Notes: a model not told the origin generated them from the letters alone. 64,000 nt of DNA from Caulobacter sp. BK020 (GCF_004342605.1 NZ_SLZL01000007.1:1-64000); one strand, 5' to 3'; positions 7,711-17,714 are shown, numbered from the stretch's first letter. Translations and numbers: made by a program.

Positions 7711-9615
7711 CTACTTCACGATCCCGTCGACGGTCTGGCGCGTGACCGCGTGGTACAGCGGCCGGGTCCTGGCGTAGAGGCGCTTGGCGATCGGCTGGCC
7801 CCAGTCGCCCTCTCCCATCAGGTCCTTGAAGAGCGGCGCGACGAACTTGCGGCGACCCTGGTCGGTCAGGAAGGCTTCCAGCGACGGCACGGCGGGGTCG
7901 TAGCGATTGGCCACGGCCAGCTCCAGCCAGGCGAAGCGGATCTCGCTATTGCCCTGGGCCGACAGGCCGAAGGCCTTGTCGAGCGTGGCCAGGCGCTCCT
8001 TCGTCAGCGCGCGCGGCAGGCTGGCGACGAAGCGCGTGCGCTCGGGCGTGCTCCAGGCCTTCCACTTGGCGGCGGGAGCCGGCCCGCCCTCGGCGTAGGC
8101 GGCGGCCAGGGCGTCCACCGCCGGAAAGGCCGCCGACTTGATGTGCACGGCGTTGTCCGGCAGGCCCACGTCATAGACCCACTTGTCGACGCCGATGGCC
8201 GCTTCCAGCTTGGAGTCGCCCTTGATCAGGTTGGCCCGCAGGTCGGCGACGAAGCCCGCCGTGGTCTGGCTCTGGAAGGCGTGACGGGCGAAGTAGTCCT
8301 TGAGGTAGGCGTCCCAGCGTTCGCGGCCGACCGCCTTCTCGATGGTGCGCAGGAAGGTCGCGCCCTTCTCGTAGGCGATGTCGGTCATGCCGTCGTCGGG
8401 ATCACGGCCGGCCAGGTCCAGGTGCAGCCGGGTGTCGGCGCCCGTGGGGCCGCCGGCGTCCCTGATCGCGGCCTGCAGATCGCTCCAGCCCAGGTCCGCC
8501 AGCATGTCGGCGCGCGCCTTGCCGTACAGCTTCTCCATGATCCGGTTCTCGAAATAGACGGTGAAGCCCTCGTTCAGCCAGAAGTCCGACCAGGTGGCGT
8601 TGTTGACCAGATTGCCCGACCACGAGTGGGCCAGCTCGTGGGCCACCAGGCTGACCAGCGAACGGTCGCCGGCGATGATCGTGGGCGTGGCGAAGGTCAG
8701 GCGCGGGTTCTCCATGCCGCCGAACGGGAATGAGGGCGGCAGCACCAGCAGGTCGTAGCGACCCCAGGCGTAGGGGCCGTAGAGGCTCTCGGCCGCCTCG
8801 ACCATCTTCTCGACGTCGAGCAGCTCGTTGGCGGTCTTCTTCATCACCGACGGCTCGGTATAGACGCCGGTCCGCTGGCCCAGGGGCGTGAAGGCGATGT
8901 CGCCGACGGCGATGGCGATCAGGTAGGAGGCGACCGGCTTGTCCATCCGGAACCGGTAGGCTCGGCCGCCGCCGGGCGCGGGTTCGCCGTCCGGGGTCAG
9001 CATCTCGGCGCTCATCACCGCCTTCAGGCCCTCGGGCGCGACGATGCGGGCGGTCCAGGTCTGGCGGATCCCGGGGCTGTCCTGGGTGGGGATCCAGGTG
9101 CGGTTGAGGATCGCCTCGCCCTGGCTGAACAGGTAGGGCTTCTTCTTGCCCGCCGTCTGGGCCGGGGTGAGCCATTGCAGGGCCGCGCCGCCGGGGGCGC
9201 TGTCGTAGCGGACGACGATGCGGCGGGCCCCATTGAGCGTGACCGTCAGCGGCGCGCCCAGGATCGGGTCGGCCTTGCCCAGGGCCCACGGCAGGGCCGC
9301 GCCCTTGTCGTCGGTGACGCCGTGGATCACCAGACCCTTGCTGTCGAGCACCACCGCCTTCGCGTCCGGCGCGGCGGCGATGTCGAGGGCGGCCGTCCCC
9401 GTCATCTTCTGGCCGGCGAAGTCGGCGGTCAGGTCCAGGTCGATATGGGTGACGCGCGCCACCAGGGGCTGGGCGTAGGAGTGGATGTCGCGAGCTTCAG
9501 GCGTGGCCAGGATCGCGGGGAGCGGCGGCTGGGTCTGGGCCAGAACGGGCATCGCGGCTCCGCAGAGCAGGAGCGCCAGCAGGGCGGCGCGGGCGGTGAA
9601 CTTGAACGAGGGCAT
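7711..9615 (-). CDS. Secreted M1-family zinc aminopeptidase (LTA4 hydrolase-like)
   Basis: A 634-residue exopeptidase that removes N-terminal residues from peptides, likely periplasmic. An N-terminal signal peptide (residues 1-26, cleaved near V-L-A-Q) precedes the M1 N-domain. The exopeptidase motif is G-G-M-E-N (299-303) and the zinc site is H-E-L-A-H (326-330) with the third ligand E349, exactly the H-E-x-x-H-x18-E spacing. The C-terminal part is the helical leukotriene A4 hydrolase-type domain. Length fits this subfamily. No neighbour suggests a pathway, so peptide scavenging is the likely role. Confidence 0.93.
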   Translation of the reverse strand: MPSFKFTARAALLALLLCGAAMPVLAQTQPPLPAILATPEARDIHSYAQPLVARVTHIDLDLTADFAGQKMTGTAALDIAAAPDAKAVVLDSKGLVIHGVTDDKGAALPWALGKADPILGAPLTVTLNGARRIVVRYDSAPGGAALQWLTPAQTAGKKKPYLFSQGEAILNRTWIPTQDSPGIRQTWTARIVAPEGLKAVMSAEMLTPDGEPAPGGGRAYRFRMDKPVASYLIAIAVGDIAFTPLGQRTGVYTEPSVMKKTANELLDVEKMVEAAESLYGPYAWGRYDLLVLPPSFPFGGMENPRLTFATPTIIAGDRSLVSLVAHELAHSWSGNLVNNATWSDFWLNEGFTVYFENRIMEKLYGKARADMLADLGWSDLQAAIRDAGGPTGADTRLHLDLAGRDPDDGMTDIAYEKGATFLRTIEKAVGRERWDAYLKDYFARHAFQSQTTAGFVADLRANLIKGDSKLEAAIGVDKWVYDVGLPDNAVHIKSAAFPAVDALAAAYAEGGPAPAAKWKAWSTPERTRFVASLPRALTKERLATLDKAFGLSAQGNSEIRFAWLELAVANRYDPAVPSLEAFLTDQGRRKFVAPLFKDLMGEGDWGQPIAKRLYARTRPLYHAVTRQTVDGIVK

Positions 9616-9695
9616 GGAAGGCGGGTTCCGTGTTCGCGAAGGCGTTGGATCCGTCTTAGCCCCTCGCTCCGCCTTCCCTCAACCGCGGTCGAACC

Positions 9696-10814
9696 CTAGC
9701 TCAGATAGTCGAGCAGGCTGGTCCCGCCCGTATTGACGCTGCCGTCGCTGTTGAACAGCGAGGCCAGCTTGTCGGAGAGGTTCTGCAGTTGGACCATCTT
9801 GTCGTAGAGCGCCGGGGTCCAGCCCGCCGCCTGGCGCTCCTCGTCGCTCATGGCCGCGTAATGGGTGATCAGGCTCTTGCCGAAGGCCGAGGCGTCGGAG
9901 CCTTGCGTGTTCTTGTAAGCGCTGGAGACGCTGTCGCGGTTGCGGGCCTTCACCTCGGCGGCGGCCTGGGCCACCTCGTGCCCGGAGAACTGGTCGCCCT
10001 TGTTCAGGGCGACCGCGGCCAGCGAGCGGTCGTCGAACTTGGAGAAGTCGATCTGGCCGCCGTCAGGGCCGGTCGCCATGCCGTCCCTGGTCGCCGCGGC
10101 GTACTGCTTGTCGAGCACCGAGCGGACGTCCGAGGCCACCTTGCCGATGTCGCGGGTGCGGGGGTTGGCCACCACCCCGCCGACGTCCTTGAGATAGGCC
10201 GCGGCGGGGTCGTCGTCGATGCCGCTGGGGGCTACGCCGGGCTTGGCCTGCGCCTGCTTGAGGCCTTCGGTCAGGGCGGCCTTGTCCTTGGCCCATTGCC
10301 CGGCGGCCTTCTCCTCAGGCCCCGCGGCCTCGAGGTTGGCCAGGGCCGCCTTGTAGAGCCCCGCATAGTCGCCGGTCACCCGCATGGCCGAGGCCGGGGC
10401 GGACAGGGCCGCGTCGCGGTTGGCCTTCAGCTGCAGCGAGGCGACCACCTGCTCCTCGATCGGGAACTTGCCGCCCTTGTTGCTGGCGATGGCGTAGAGG
10501 CTGCGGCGGTCCAGGCCGGAGACGTCGATCGTCGCCTTGCCGTCCTTCAGGGCGCTGGTCGCCTTGGCCCCCGCCAGCAGCTTGTCCAGCGCGGTGCGAG
10601 CAGAGGCCACGACCTGGTCGGTGGTGCGGTTGTCGGTCTGGGCGGCCAGCGCGGCCTGGGCCTGAGGCGACAGGGTGACGGTGACGCTGGAGCCGCTGGT
10701 CTTGGCGGCGGCGCTAGAGGCGTCGCCCGCAGTCGCGGTCGTCGGGGTCGTCGGGGCCGCGGTGGTGGTCAGATAGGGGTTCGCTGCATAGCCGTTCGTA
10801 ACGCTGCCGACCAT
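9696..10814 (-). CDS. Hypothetical protein with an internal duplication
   Basis: 372 residues, family not recognised. Residues 15-45 are Thr/Ala/Ser-rich and low-complexity, followed by S-V-T-V-T-L-S-P-Q-A-Q-A-A-L. Residues about 70-138 and 228-297 are diverged copies of one unit: each has a helix ending in a D-K residue pair, a D-G-[KG] turn, an I-D-[VF]-S-x-[LF]-D-[RD]-R-S-L core, an A-x-N-K-G strand and a closing K-A-[NR]-N-R-D-like helix. There is no signal peptide or membrane segment. The ATG is at 10812-10814. The duplicated unit is probably a small helical domain. Function unknown. Confidence 0.8.
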   Translation of the reverse strand: MVGSVTNGYAANPYLTTTAAPTTPTTATAGDASSAAAKTSGSSVTVTLSPQAQAALAAQTDNRTTDQVVASARTALDKLLAGAKATSALKDGKATIDVSGLDRRSLYAIASNKGGKFPIEEQVVASLQLKANRDAALSAPASAMRVTGDYAGLYKAALANLEAAGPEEKAAGQWAKDKAALTEGLKQAQAKPGVAPSGIDDDPAAAYLKDVGGVVANPRTRDIGKVASDVRSVLDKQYAAATRDGMATGPDGGQIDFSKFDDRSLAAVALNKGDQFSGHEVAQAAAEVKARNRDSVSSAYKNTQGSDASAFGKSLITHYAAMSDEERQAAGWTPALYDKMVQLQNLSDKLASLFNSDGSVNTGGTSLLDYLS

Positions 10815-10945
10815 GACGCCCTCGACTGGATCGCCGCGACATTACGAATCGCGACAGGCCTGAAACACCGGAGCACAAGGCGCGAACAGGGTTAAGGGCG
10901 CATTAACCATGATCGCGGGACGCGGCGGAGATCCCGCCACGACCG

Positions 10946-11548
10946 TCACCGCGCCGACCATAGGTTTCCGGCCGCCGCCTGCAGGTCGCCCGAGACGGCG
11001 CGCTGAGCCAGGGACAGTCCCTCCAGTTCGACCTTGTCGGCCCGCAGGGTCCGGGGATGGATGCTGTAGCCCAGCTGATAGATCGCCCGGTCGGTCTTGG
11101 TCTGGCCGTCCTCGATGAACACGGTCAGCACCCCGACCGGCACGCGGCCGGTCTGGGCCTTGCCCGCGTGCTTGCGCAGGCCGCCCTCGATCCATTCGGC
11201 CTCCAGGCGCGGATTGCCGGTGGTCTCGACGCTGTCGCTGCGCAGCGCGGCCGGGAACCAGACGGTCTGGGTCTGGATCACCTGGCCCTCATTGACCGAG
11301 GTCAGGCGCACCCGGGCCCCGCCGTCCTCGCGCTGGCCGGTCATGACGAAGGTCATCTTGCGAGCCGCCGCCTGGGCCTGGGCCTGGCGCTCGCTCGCCG
11401 CCGCCGCGCGTTCGCGATCCTCGCGGACCCGCTCGCGGTGACTGTCCCAGAAACTGAGGCCGGTGATCACCAGCGCCGCCACCGCCACGATCTCGGCCAG
11501 GGTCAGCCAGCGGATCGGCAGGCGCTTGGGGGACGTCTCTTCAGTCAT
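10946..11548 (-). CDS. Hypothetical single-pass membrane protein
   Basis: 200 residues. A short cytoplasmic N-terminus is followed by one transmembrane segment (about residues 18-34, L-A-E-I-V-A-V-A-A-L-V-I-T-G-L). Next come an Arg/Glu/Ala-rich, probably coiled-coil stretch (about 38-62) and a beta-rich C-terminal domain that I do not recognise. This layout suggests a membrane-anchored periplasmic domain. It lies between the duplicated-domain protein and the OhrR-like regulator, all on the minus strand, but gaps of 64-131 bp do not prove an operon. Function unknown. Confidence 0.75.
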   Translation of the reverse strand: MTEETSPKRLPIRWLTLAEIVAVAALVITGLSFWDSHRERVREDRERAAAASERQAQAQAAARKMTFVMTGQREDGGARVRLTSVNEGQVIQTQTVWFPAALRSDSVETTGNPRLEAEWIEGGLRKHAGKAQTGRVPVGVLTVFIEDGQTKTDRAIYQLGYSIHPRTLRADKVELEGLSLAQRAVSGDLQAAAGNLWSAR

Positions 11549-11612
11549 CGGGCCTCCGGCGGATGCGACAGGCGCCGACGGTAGAGCCGGCGCGCGCCGC
11601 CGTGAAGCCGCC

Positions 11613-12074
11613 TCAGGACCTCGGCTGGTCGGCCACGAACCGCGAGACCGAATCCCGGAAGGCCTGAACGTCCTTGTTAAGCTGGACCAGCTTCTCGACG
11701 CTGAGATTGGCGGCGGCGAACAGGGTCTGGCCCAGGCAAGCGCTGCGGACCTGCATGTCGCGGCCCAGCGGCGTCAGGCTGACCACCACCTGGCGTTCGT
11801 CGGCGGGATTGCGCTGGCGCGAGACCAGTCCGCCGGCCTCCATGCGCTTGACCAGCGGCGTGATGTTGCTGGAGTCCAGCCCCAGGCGCTCGGCGATCGC
11901 GCCGACGCTCAGCCCGTCGCTCTCCCAGAGGGCGCCGAGCACCAGATACTGCGGATAGGTGATCTCCAGCGCGTCGAGCAGCGGCTTGTAGGCGCGGTTG
12001 ATCGCCATGCTGGCTCCGTAGAGCGAGAAGCACAGCTGTTCATCGAGCGTGGGCACGTAGGCGGGATCAGACAC
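11613..12074 (-). CDS. MarR-family regulator of the OhrR type, redox-sensing cysteine
   Basis: A 153-residue winged-helix DNA-binding protein, close to OhrR, which senses organic hydroperoxides through one N-terminal cysteine. The sequence D-E-Q-L-C-F-S-L-Y-G-A-S places the reactive cysteine at residue 15. Tyr29 and Tyr40 match the tyrosines that contact oxidised Cys15 in Bacillus OhrR, and a second cysteine lies at 113. The winged helix spans about 40-100 (D-S-S-N-I-T-P-L-V-K recognition helix; D-E-R-Q wing). I choose the GTG at 12072-12074 because AGGAGG lies five bases upstream; the ATG seven codons earlier has none. There is no ohr peroxidase next door. The divergent neighbour is a membrane protein. 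Confidence 0.87.
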   Translation of the reverse strand: MSDPAYVPTLDEQLCFSLYGASMAINRAYKPLLDALEITYPQYLVLGALWESDGLSVGAIAERLGLDSSNITPLVKRMEAGGLVSRQRNPADERQVVVSLTPLGRDMQVRSACLGQTLFAAANLSVEKLVQLNKDVQAFRDSVSRFVADQPRS

Positions 12075-12114
12075 GGCGGCCTCCTGTCGGATCAATCTTT
12101 AGAGCGAAAATATA

Positions 12115-12124
12115 TGTCGCGACA
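12115..12124. promoter_or_regulatory. Operator candidate O1 (TGTCGCGACA)
   Basis: A perfect 10-bp palindrome in an AT-rich context (TATA upstream, GCTTTA downstream), 41 bases upstream of the regulator start. The same decamer is the centre of the larger palindrome at 12161-12192, so both probably bind the regulator, giving autoregulation. Confidence 0.65.
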
Positions 12125-12160
12125 GCTTTATCGCTGGACACGAACCCGTCGCTCAGACTA

Positions 12161-12192
12161 ACGACATTAAATGTCGCGACATATAATGTCGT
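12161..12192. promoter_or_regulatory. Operator candidate O2, 32-bp near-perfect palindrome
   Basis: ACGACATTA at the left edge pairs with TAATGTCGT at the right edge, and the centre is ATGTCGCGACAT. Only one base pair of 16 is asymmetric. It lies 22-54 bases upstream of the membrane-protein ATG, where a repressor would block the promoter. It contains the same TGTCGCGACA core as 12115-12124. Confidence 0.75.
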
Positions 12193-12214
12193 TATCAACA
12201 TTTAAGGGACCATC

Positions 12215-12772
12215 ATGACCCAGGATTTCGCCGCCTCCTCCAACGCCGGCGCACTGACGCGCTATTACTTCGTGCGGGCCGGCGTCGCCGCCGCGTGGGT
12301 CGCCGCGGCCTTCACCGCGGGGAGGAGCCATGCCGCCGTCGCCGCCGTCCTGCTGGTGCTGTATCCGGCCTGGGACGCGCTCGCCAACGCCCGCGACGCC
12401 CAGGCCAACGGCGGCTTGCGGGCCAACCCTTCCCAGGCGCTGAACCTGGCGGTCAGCGCCGTCACCGCCCTGGCGGTGCTGCTGGCCCTGCACGGCGGCA
12501 TGCACGCCGTCTTGGCGGTGTTCGGCGTCTGGGCCGTTCTGGCTGGTCTACTGCAACTGGCGACCGGGGTGCGGCGGTGGTGCAGTTACGGCGCCCAGTG
12601 GGCGATGGTCCTGAGCGGCGCCCAGTCGGCCCTGGCCGGCGCCTTCTTCCTCAAGCAGGCGGCCGGACCGGTGACGCCGTCGATCGCGACGATCGCCCCC
12701 TATGCGGCGTTCGGAGCCTTCTACTTCCTGGTTTCGGCGATCTGGCTGGCGGTCAGGACGCGCCGCGCCTGA
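12215..12772 (+). CDS. DUF308/HdeD-like integral membrane protein
   Basis: 185 residues with five or six hydrophobic segments. These include V-A-A-V-L-L-V-L-Y-P-A-W-D-A-L, A-V-S-A-V-T-A-L-A-V-L-L-A-L and V-L-A-V-F-G-V-W-A-V-L-A-G-L-L-Q-L, the last resembling the paired-helix units of DUF308/HdeD proteins. The biochemical role is unknown. It is transcribed divergently from the OhrR-like regulator, and a 32-bp palindromic operator lies just before its start, so it is the likely target of that regulator. That suggests induction by peroxide or another thiol-reactive signal. Confidence 0.75.
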   Translation: MTQDFAASSNAGALTRYYFVRAGVAAAWVAAAFTAGRSHAAVAAVLLVLYPAWDALANARDAQANGGLRANPSQALNLAVSAVTALAVLLALHGGMHAVLAVFGVWAVLAGLLQLATGVRRWCSYGAQWAMVLSGAQSALAGAFFLKQAAGPVTPSIATIAPYAAFGAFYFLVSAIWLAVRTRRA

Positions 12773-12782
12773 TCGGCGTCCG

Positions 12783-13235
12783 TCAGGCCTTGGCGGACCG
12801 GCGTCGACGAGGGACGCGGACGACGGCCTCGCCGTCCATGATCAGGTCGTCGCCGACCAGGCCTTCGCAGCGCAGGGTGACCCGCGCGCTGGCCTCGTCG
12901 ATGGCCGAGACGGTGACCCGGGCCGTCACGACGTCGCCGATCCGCACCGGCCGGTGGAAGGCCAGGCTCTGGGTCAGGTAGATCGCGCCGGCGCCCGGCA
13001 GGATGGTGCCGACCACCGCCGAGCCGAACGAGGCCGACAACAGGCCATGCGCGATACGGCCGCGATAGGCGGTCTTGGAGGCGAAGGCCTCGTCCATGTG
13101 CACGGGATTGAAGTCGTCCGAAGCCTCGGCGAACTGGCCGATGCGCCCTTCGGTGACGGCGACCCGCTTTTCGGCGACCATGCCGACGGCCAGCTCTTCC
13201 AGGATGTAGCCGCCGGTGGGATGAGGTTCGATCAT
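12783..13235 (-). CDS. MaoC-like (R)-specific enoyl-CoA hydratase
   Basis: A 150-residue single hot-dog-fold protein. The hydratase-2 motif is A-S-D-D-F-N-P-V-H-M-D-E (about 39-50), with the catalytic Asp and His five residues apart, followed by G-R-I-A-H-G-L-L. This is the PhaJ/MaoC pattern, catalysing reversible hydration of trans-2-enoyl-CoA to (R)-3-hydroxyacyl-CoA in the cytoplasm. Length is normal for PhaJ. It converges with the membrane-protein gene, 10 bp apart. No polyhydroxyalkanoate or beta-oxidation gene is adjacent, so the pathway is uncertain. Confidence 0.85.
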   Translation of the reverse strand: MIEPHPTGGYILEELAVGMVAEKRVAVTEGRIGQFAEASDDFNPVHMDEAFASKTAYRGRIAHGLLSASFGSAVVGTILPGAGAIYLTQSLAFHRPVRIGDVVTARVTVSAIDEASARVTLRCEGLVGDDLIMDGEAVVRVPRRRRSAKA

Positions 13236-13473
13236 CCCCGGCCGTTAGCCGCGATGCCGCGCCGTGGCCAGCAAAAATGCACGAGATCCCCAGGGCAAGC
13301 CGCCTCGCCCGCGCCCAGAGCGCGTCGAGGCCGCGCCTGGCTAGCGGCGCGGCACGAAGCCGTCGTCCGTACACCCCCTGGCCGCCGCCCAGGGCGATTT
13401 TCGCTTTCTTACAATTCGCGCCAAGGCCGTGCCGATAGCCTGATCCTCGTCAATCAAGACAAGGAGCCAGACC

Positions 13474-14682
13474 ATGAACCGGCGCGAATTTGGCAAGACC
13501 ATCCTCGCGGCGAGCCTCCTGAGCGGCCTTGTCAGCCAACCCGCACGTTCAAAGGAAAGCCGCGCCATGCAACAGCCGACGCCCTTCACGATCGCCGTCC
13601 CGGACGACCAGCTGGCCGACCTGAAATCGCGCCTGCGCCACACCCGCTGGCCGGACGAGCCAGCCGACGCGGCCTGGATGTTCGGGACCGACCTCGGCTA
13701 CATGAAGTCGCTGACCGACTACTGGCTGAACCAGTACGACTGGCGCCGTGCCGAGGCCCGCCTGAACGCCCTGCCGAACTACAAGGTCCAGATCGACCAG
13801 ATCGACCTGCACTTCGTCCACAAGCCGTCCAGGAAGCCCGACGCTCCCGCGCTGCTCCTGCTGCACGGCTGGCCCGATAGCTTCTACCGCTATCACAAGG
13901 TGATCGACGCCCTGGCCGAGGACTTCCACGTCGTCGCGCCCTCCATCCCTGGAACGGGCTTCTCGGGCCGCACGGCGCTCTCGGCCGACAAGACCGCCGA
14001 CCTCTTCGCCCAGCTCATGGGGGAGGTGCTGGGATATGAACGCTTCATCGCCGCCGGCGGCGACCTGGGCTCGGTCATCGCCATGTCGCTGACCCAGCGC
14101 CATCCGGAAAAGGTGATCGGCGTCCACGTCACCGACGTCGGCTATCCCGACCAGACCACCGACTTCAGCATCCTCAGCGGGTCCGAGCAGGCCTATGCCG
14201 GCGCCATCCAGCAATGGTTCTTCGCCCACGGCGCGTTCAACCTGGTGCAGGCGACCAAGCCGCAAAGCCTGGCGTTCGCCATGAACGACTCGCCGGTCGG
14301 ACTGGCCGCCTGGATCATGAGCTTCATGGCCGGCATGGGCGTCGGGGACGGGGCGGACGCCCGTTTTGGCCGCGACGAGCTTCTGACCAACATCATGATC
14401 TACTGGCTGACGGAGACGGCGGCGTCCTCGTTCCGGCTCTACAACGCCAACGCCCTGCAGCCCCCGACGGTCAAGGGCCGGAACACCAAGGTTCCGGTCG
14501 CGGTGGCCACCGAGGCGCCGATCCCCGGCGGCGTGCGCCTGCCCCGCGAATGGGCCGACCGCCAGACCGCCGGCAATGTCGTGCAGTTCCACGACATGGA
14601 AGGTGTCGGCCACTTTGCGGCCTGGGAAGATCCCCGGTTCTACGTCCAGGATCTCAAGAGCTTCGCAGCCCTGCTGGCTTAG
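13474..14682 (+). CDS. Exported epoxide hydrolase, alpha/beta-hydrolase with EHN domain
   Basis: 402 residues. The N-terminus M-N-R-R-E-F-G-K-T-I is a Tat-type twin-arginine leader (about 1-26). An EHN domain follows (V-P-D-D-Q-L-A-D-L-K-S-R-L and the R-W-P segment, about 40-100), then the alpha/beta-hydrolase core. The oxyanion motif is H-G-W-P (131-134), the nucleophile is D197 in G-G-D-L-G-S, and the base is near H380 in G-V-G-H-F-A-A-W-E. These residues fit hydrolysis of an epoxide to a diol. The ATG is preceded by AAGGAG. The convergent AraC-type gene ends 43 bp away. Substrate unknown. Confidence 0.9.
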   Translation: MNRREFGKTILAASLLSGLVSQPARSKESRAMQQPTPFTIAVPDDQLADLKSRLRHTRWPDEPADAAWMFGTDLGYMKSLTDYWLNQYDWRRAEARLNALPNYKVQIDQIDLHFVHKPSRKPDAPALLLLHGWPDSFYRYHKVIDALAEDFHVVAPSIPGTGFSGRTALSADKTADLFAQLMGEVLGYERFIAAGGDLGSVIAMSLTQRHPEKVIGVHVTDVGYPDQTTDFSILSGSEQAYAGAIQQWFFAHGAFNLVQATKPQSLAFAMNDSPVGLAAWIMSFMAGMGVGDGADARFGRDELLTNIMIYWLTETAASSFRLYNANALQPPTVKGRNTKVPVAVATEAPIPGGVRLPREWADRQTAGNVVQFHDMEGVGHFAAWEDPRFYVQDLKSFAALLA

Positions 14683-14724
14683 GAGGGTCGCGTGACGGCC
14701 GCCGGGCGCGCCCGCGCCCAGCGG

Positions 14725-15399
14725 TCAGATCTTGTGGACCGCGTCGAGGTTGGAAGGCAGAGCGCCCATGATCTTCTTGATCGACTTGATCATGTGCGGC
14801 TGGTCCGCATAGCCCAGGTCGACCGCTACCCCGGCCGGCGCTTCGCCAGCCTTCAGCCGTCGCACGGCTTCCTGGGCCCGGCGGATCATCTGGAAGCTCT
14901 TCTGGGTGATTCCCGTGGTCTGCTTGAAATGCTGCTGCACCGAGCGCGCCGAGGCGGCCTTCGGGGCCTCGCTGAACGCCCGGGCCACCAGGTCGTTGGA
15001 CGCAAGCAGGCCGGCTGCGATCATCGCGTCGACCAAGGGCTCGACGTTCTCGAAGGTCGGCAACGGCAACTCCACCCCGTCCAGCACGAACGTCTCGCCG
15101 AGCACCGGCAGCATCCGGATTTCGGGACCGACCCGCGGCTCCCGGTCCTGGGCGAGATAGACATGGGCGGAGAACGAGATGACGATCGAGCTCTCGCCGT
15201 CGCGATACGGAACCTCGACGGGTTCGGTCGCCTGCCCGCTCAGGAACACCATGGATCCGCCGTCCGGCGCGATGCTGCGGATCAGGTCCCACGAGCCGTC
15301 GGGCGTGGCCAGATACACGCCGTCACTGAGGCAGATCGTCTGCCAGACCGTATCGATCCAGGGGTGCGAGGATCGCCGGCTCGTGTGTTGCTGGACCAT
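14725..15399 (-). CDS. AraC-family transcriptional regulator
   Basis: 224 residues. The C-terminal third holds two helix-turn-helix motifs of the AraC type: S-A-R-S-V-Q-Q-H-F-K-Q-T-T-G-I-T followed by F-Q-M-I-R-R-A-Q-E-A-V and V-A-V-D-L-G-Y-A-D-Q-P-H-M. The N-terminal half is beta-rich and resembles the short effector domain of DUF6597-type AraC proteins. It converges with the epoxide hydrolase. Its target is not evident. The start is the ATG at 15397-15399. Confidence 0.85.
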   Translation of the reverse strand: MVQQHTSRRSSHPWIDTVWQTICLSDGVYLATPDGSWDLIRSIAPDGGSMVFLSGQATEPVEVPYRDGESSIVISFSAHVYLAQDREPRVGPEIRMLPVLGETFVLDGVELPLPTFENVEPLVDAMIAAGLLASNDLVARAFSEAPKAASARSVQQHFKQTTGITQKSFQMIRRAQEAVRRLKAGEAPAGVAVDLGYADQPHMIKSIKKIMGALPSNLDAVHKI

Positions 15400-15509
15400 G
15401 GTCGTCGGCCTTCCGCAGCTTGAGACAAGCCATCGTGCGTCAGTTCCGGCGTCGATGGAACGCTTCCATGCTCCGCCCGCCGATCTGGGTGGGGCGGCTT
15501 TCGGCGTCC

Positions 15510-15945
15510 CTAGTCCGCGTGCCCCGGTCGGCGCGGGGTGGCCCAGGCTTCGGAGACATCGGCCAGGATCACGTCCAGGCAGTCGACGGTGACCTTCAGG
15601 TCGCCGCCGCCGGCGAAGGTCAGCAGCACCGCGCCGCCCGGCGCCTCGGCCGGCTCGAAGGCCACCGACAGCAACTCGACCACCGCGCCCTTGGCGTCGC
15701 GACGCAGCTTGCGGGCCTGGACGCCGGTGACGTCGCCCAGTTGCAGGGCCGAGCGGACCCTCTCGCCCTTCTTGCTTCCCTTCTGGCCGCCCGCTTCCCA
15801 GCGGAAGCGGTTGCAGGCCAGGGTCAGGGTGCGGGCCGAGGCGTCCCAGCGGATGTCGCCGATCTTGGCCACGGCGTCCTGCAGGGCGGCCGAGATCACC
15901 GCCAGGTCATCGGCGTCCTGGGCCAGCAGCTTCAGGGGGGCCAGG

Positions 15946-15953
<8 letters not shown>
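15510..15953 (-). CDS. DUF2948 family protein
   Basis: 147 residues of unknown function. It begins [22 protein letters not shown], the standard DUF2948 N-terminus, and contains [18 protein letters not shown]. The ATG at 15951-15953 overlaps the murA stop by eight bases, indicating translational coupling. From general knowledge, murA followed by DUF2948 is conserved in alphaproteobacteria, so a link to cell envelope growth is possible but unproven. The longer frame starting at 16001 would overlap murA more deeply and is not chosen. Confidence 0.9.
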
Positions 15954-17241
<1,288 letters not shown>

Positions 17242-17361
17242 ATGAAGTCCCTCGTCGCGCGGCCCGTCGGGGATGTCGCCGCGCGGTCACATGTGAAGAG
17301 GCGGTTCTACCGGTTGCAAGGGCCCGCGCAAGGGGCTGCACGGATTCCTCAAGGCTGCTGC

Positions 17362-17517
17362 TCAGTCGGATCGGGTTCCGTCGTCCGAACGGGGTGATTC
17401 CGGCTTGGCCGCGACGGCGGGCGCGGCTTTCCTGCGGCGAAGATTGGTGCGCAGCGCCTGGGCCAGCCGCGCTTCGCGCTCGGCTTTTTCGTTGTGGGGC
17501 TTGGGGTTCTGGCTCAT
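17362..17517 (-). CDS. Small basic conserved protein, 51 residues
   Basis: The peptide starts M-S-Q-N-P-K-P-H-N-E-K-A-E-R-E-A-R and has an R-T-N-L-R-R-R-K centre, then a flexible tail. Short proteins of the form '...R-x-A-R-L-A-x-A-L-R-x-N-L-x-R-R-K' are widespread in alphaproteobacteria and remain uncharacterised. The longer frame to 17664 would run through the tRNA gene, so I start at the ATG at 17515-17517. It lies upstream of murA on the same strand, 120 bp away. Confidence 0.7.
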   Translation of the reverse strand: MSQNPKPHNEKAEREARLAQALRTNLRRRKAAPAVAAKPESPRSDDGTRSD

Positions 17518-17566
17518 CTTTCCACAGGTGAAAGCGCCGCGACGATCGGTCAAGACGATTTTGTCT

Positions 17567-17594
17567 TTGCCAACGGCGTTTGGTTCGCTATACG
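17567..17594 (+). promoter_or_regulatory. Likely sigma-70 promoter of tRNA-Thr
   Basis: TTGCCA at 17567-17572 and TATACG at 17589-17594 are separated by 16 bases. This would start transcription just before the tRNA at 17608. Confidence 0.5.
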
Positions 17595-17607
17595 CCCCCT
17601 CCTCTTC

Positions 17608-17682
<75 letters not shown>

Positions 17683-17684
17683 TC

Positions 17685-17714
17685 GGGACCCAAAGCGACT
17701 TGGCTTTGGGTCCC
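17685..17714 (+). terminator. Terminator hairpin after tRNA-Thr
   Basis: A perfect 12-bp stem, GGGACCCAAAGC pairing with GCTTTGGGTCCC, around a GACTTG loop. There is no U-tract afterwards, but the stem is stable and well placed. Confidence 0.75.
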
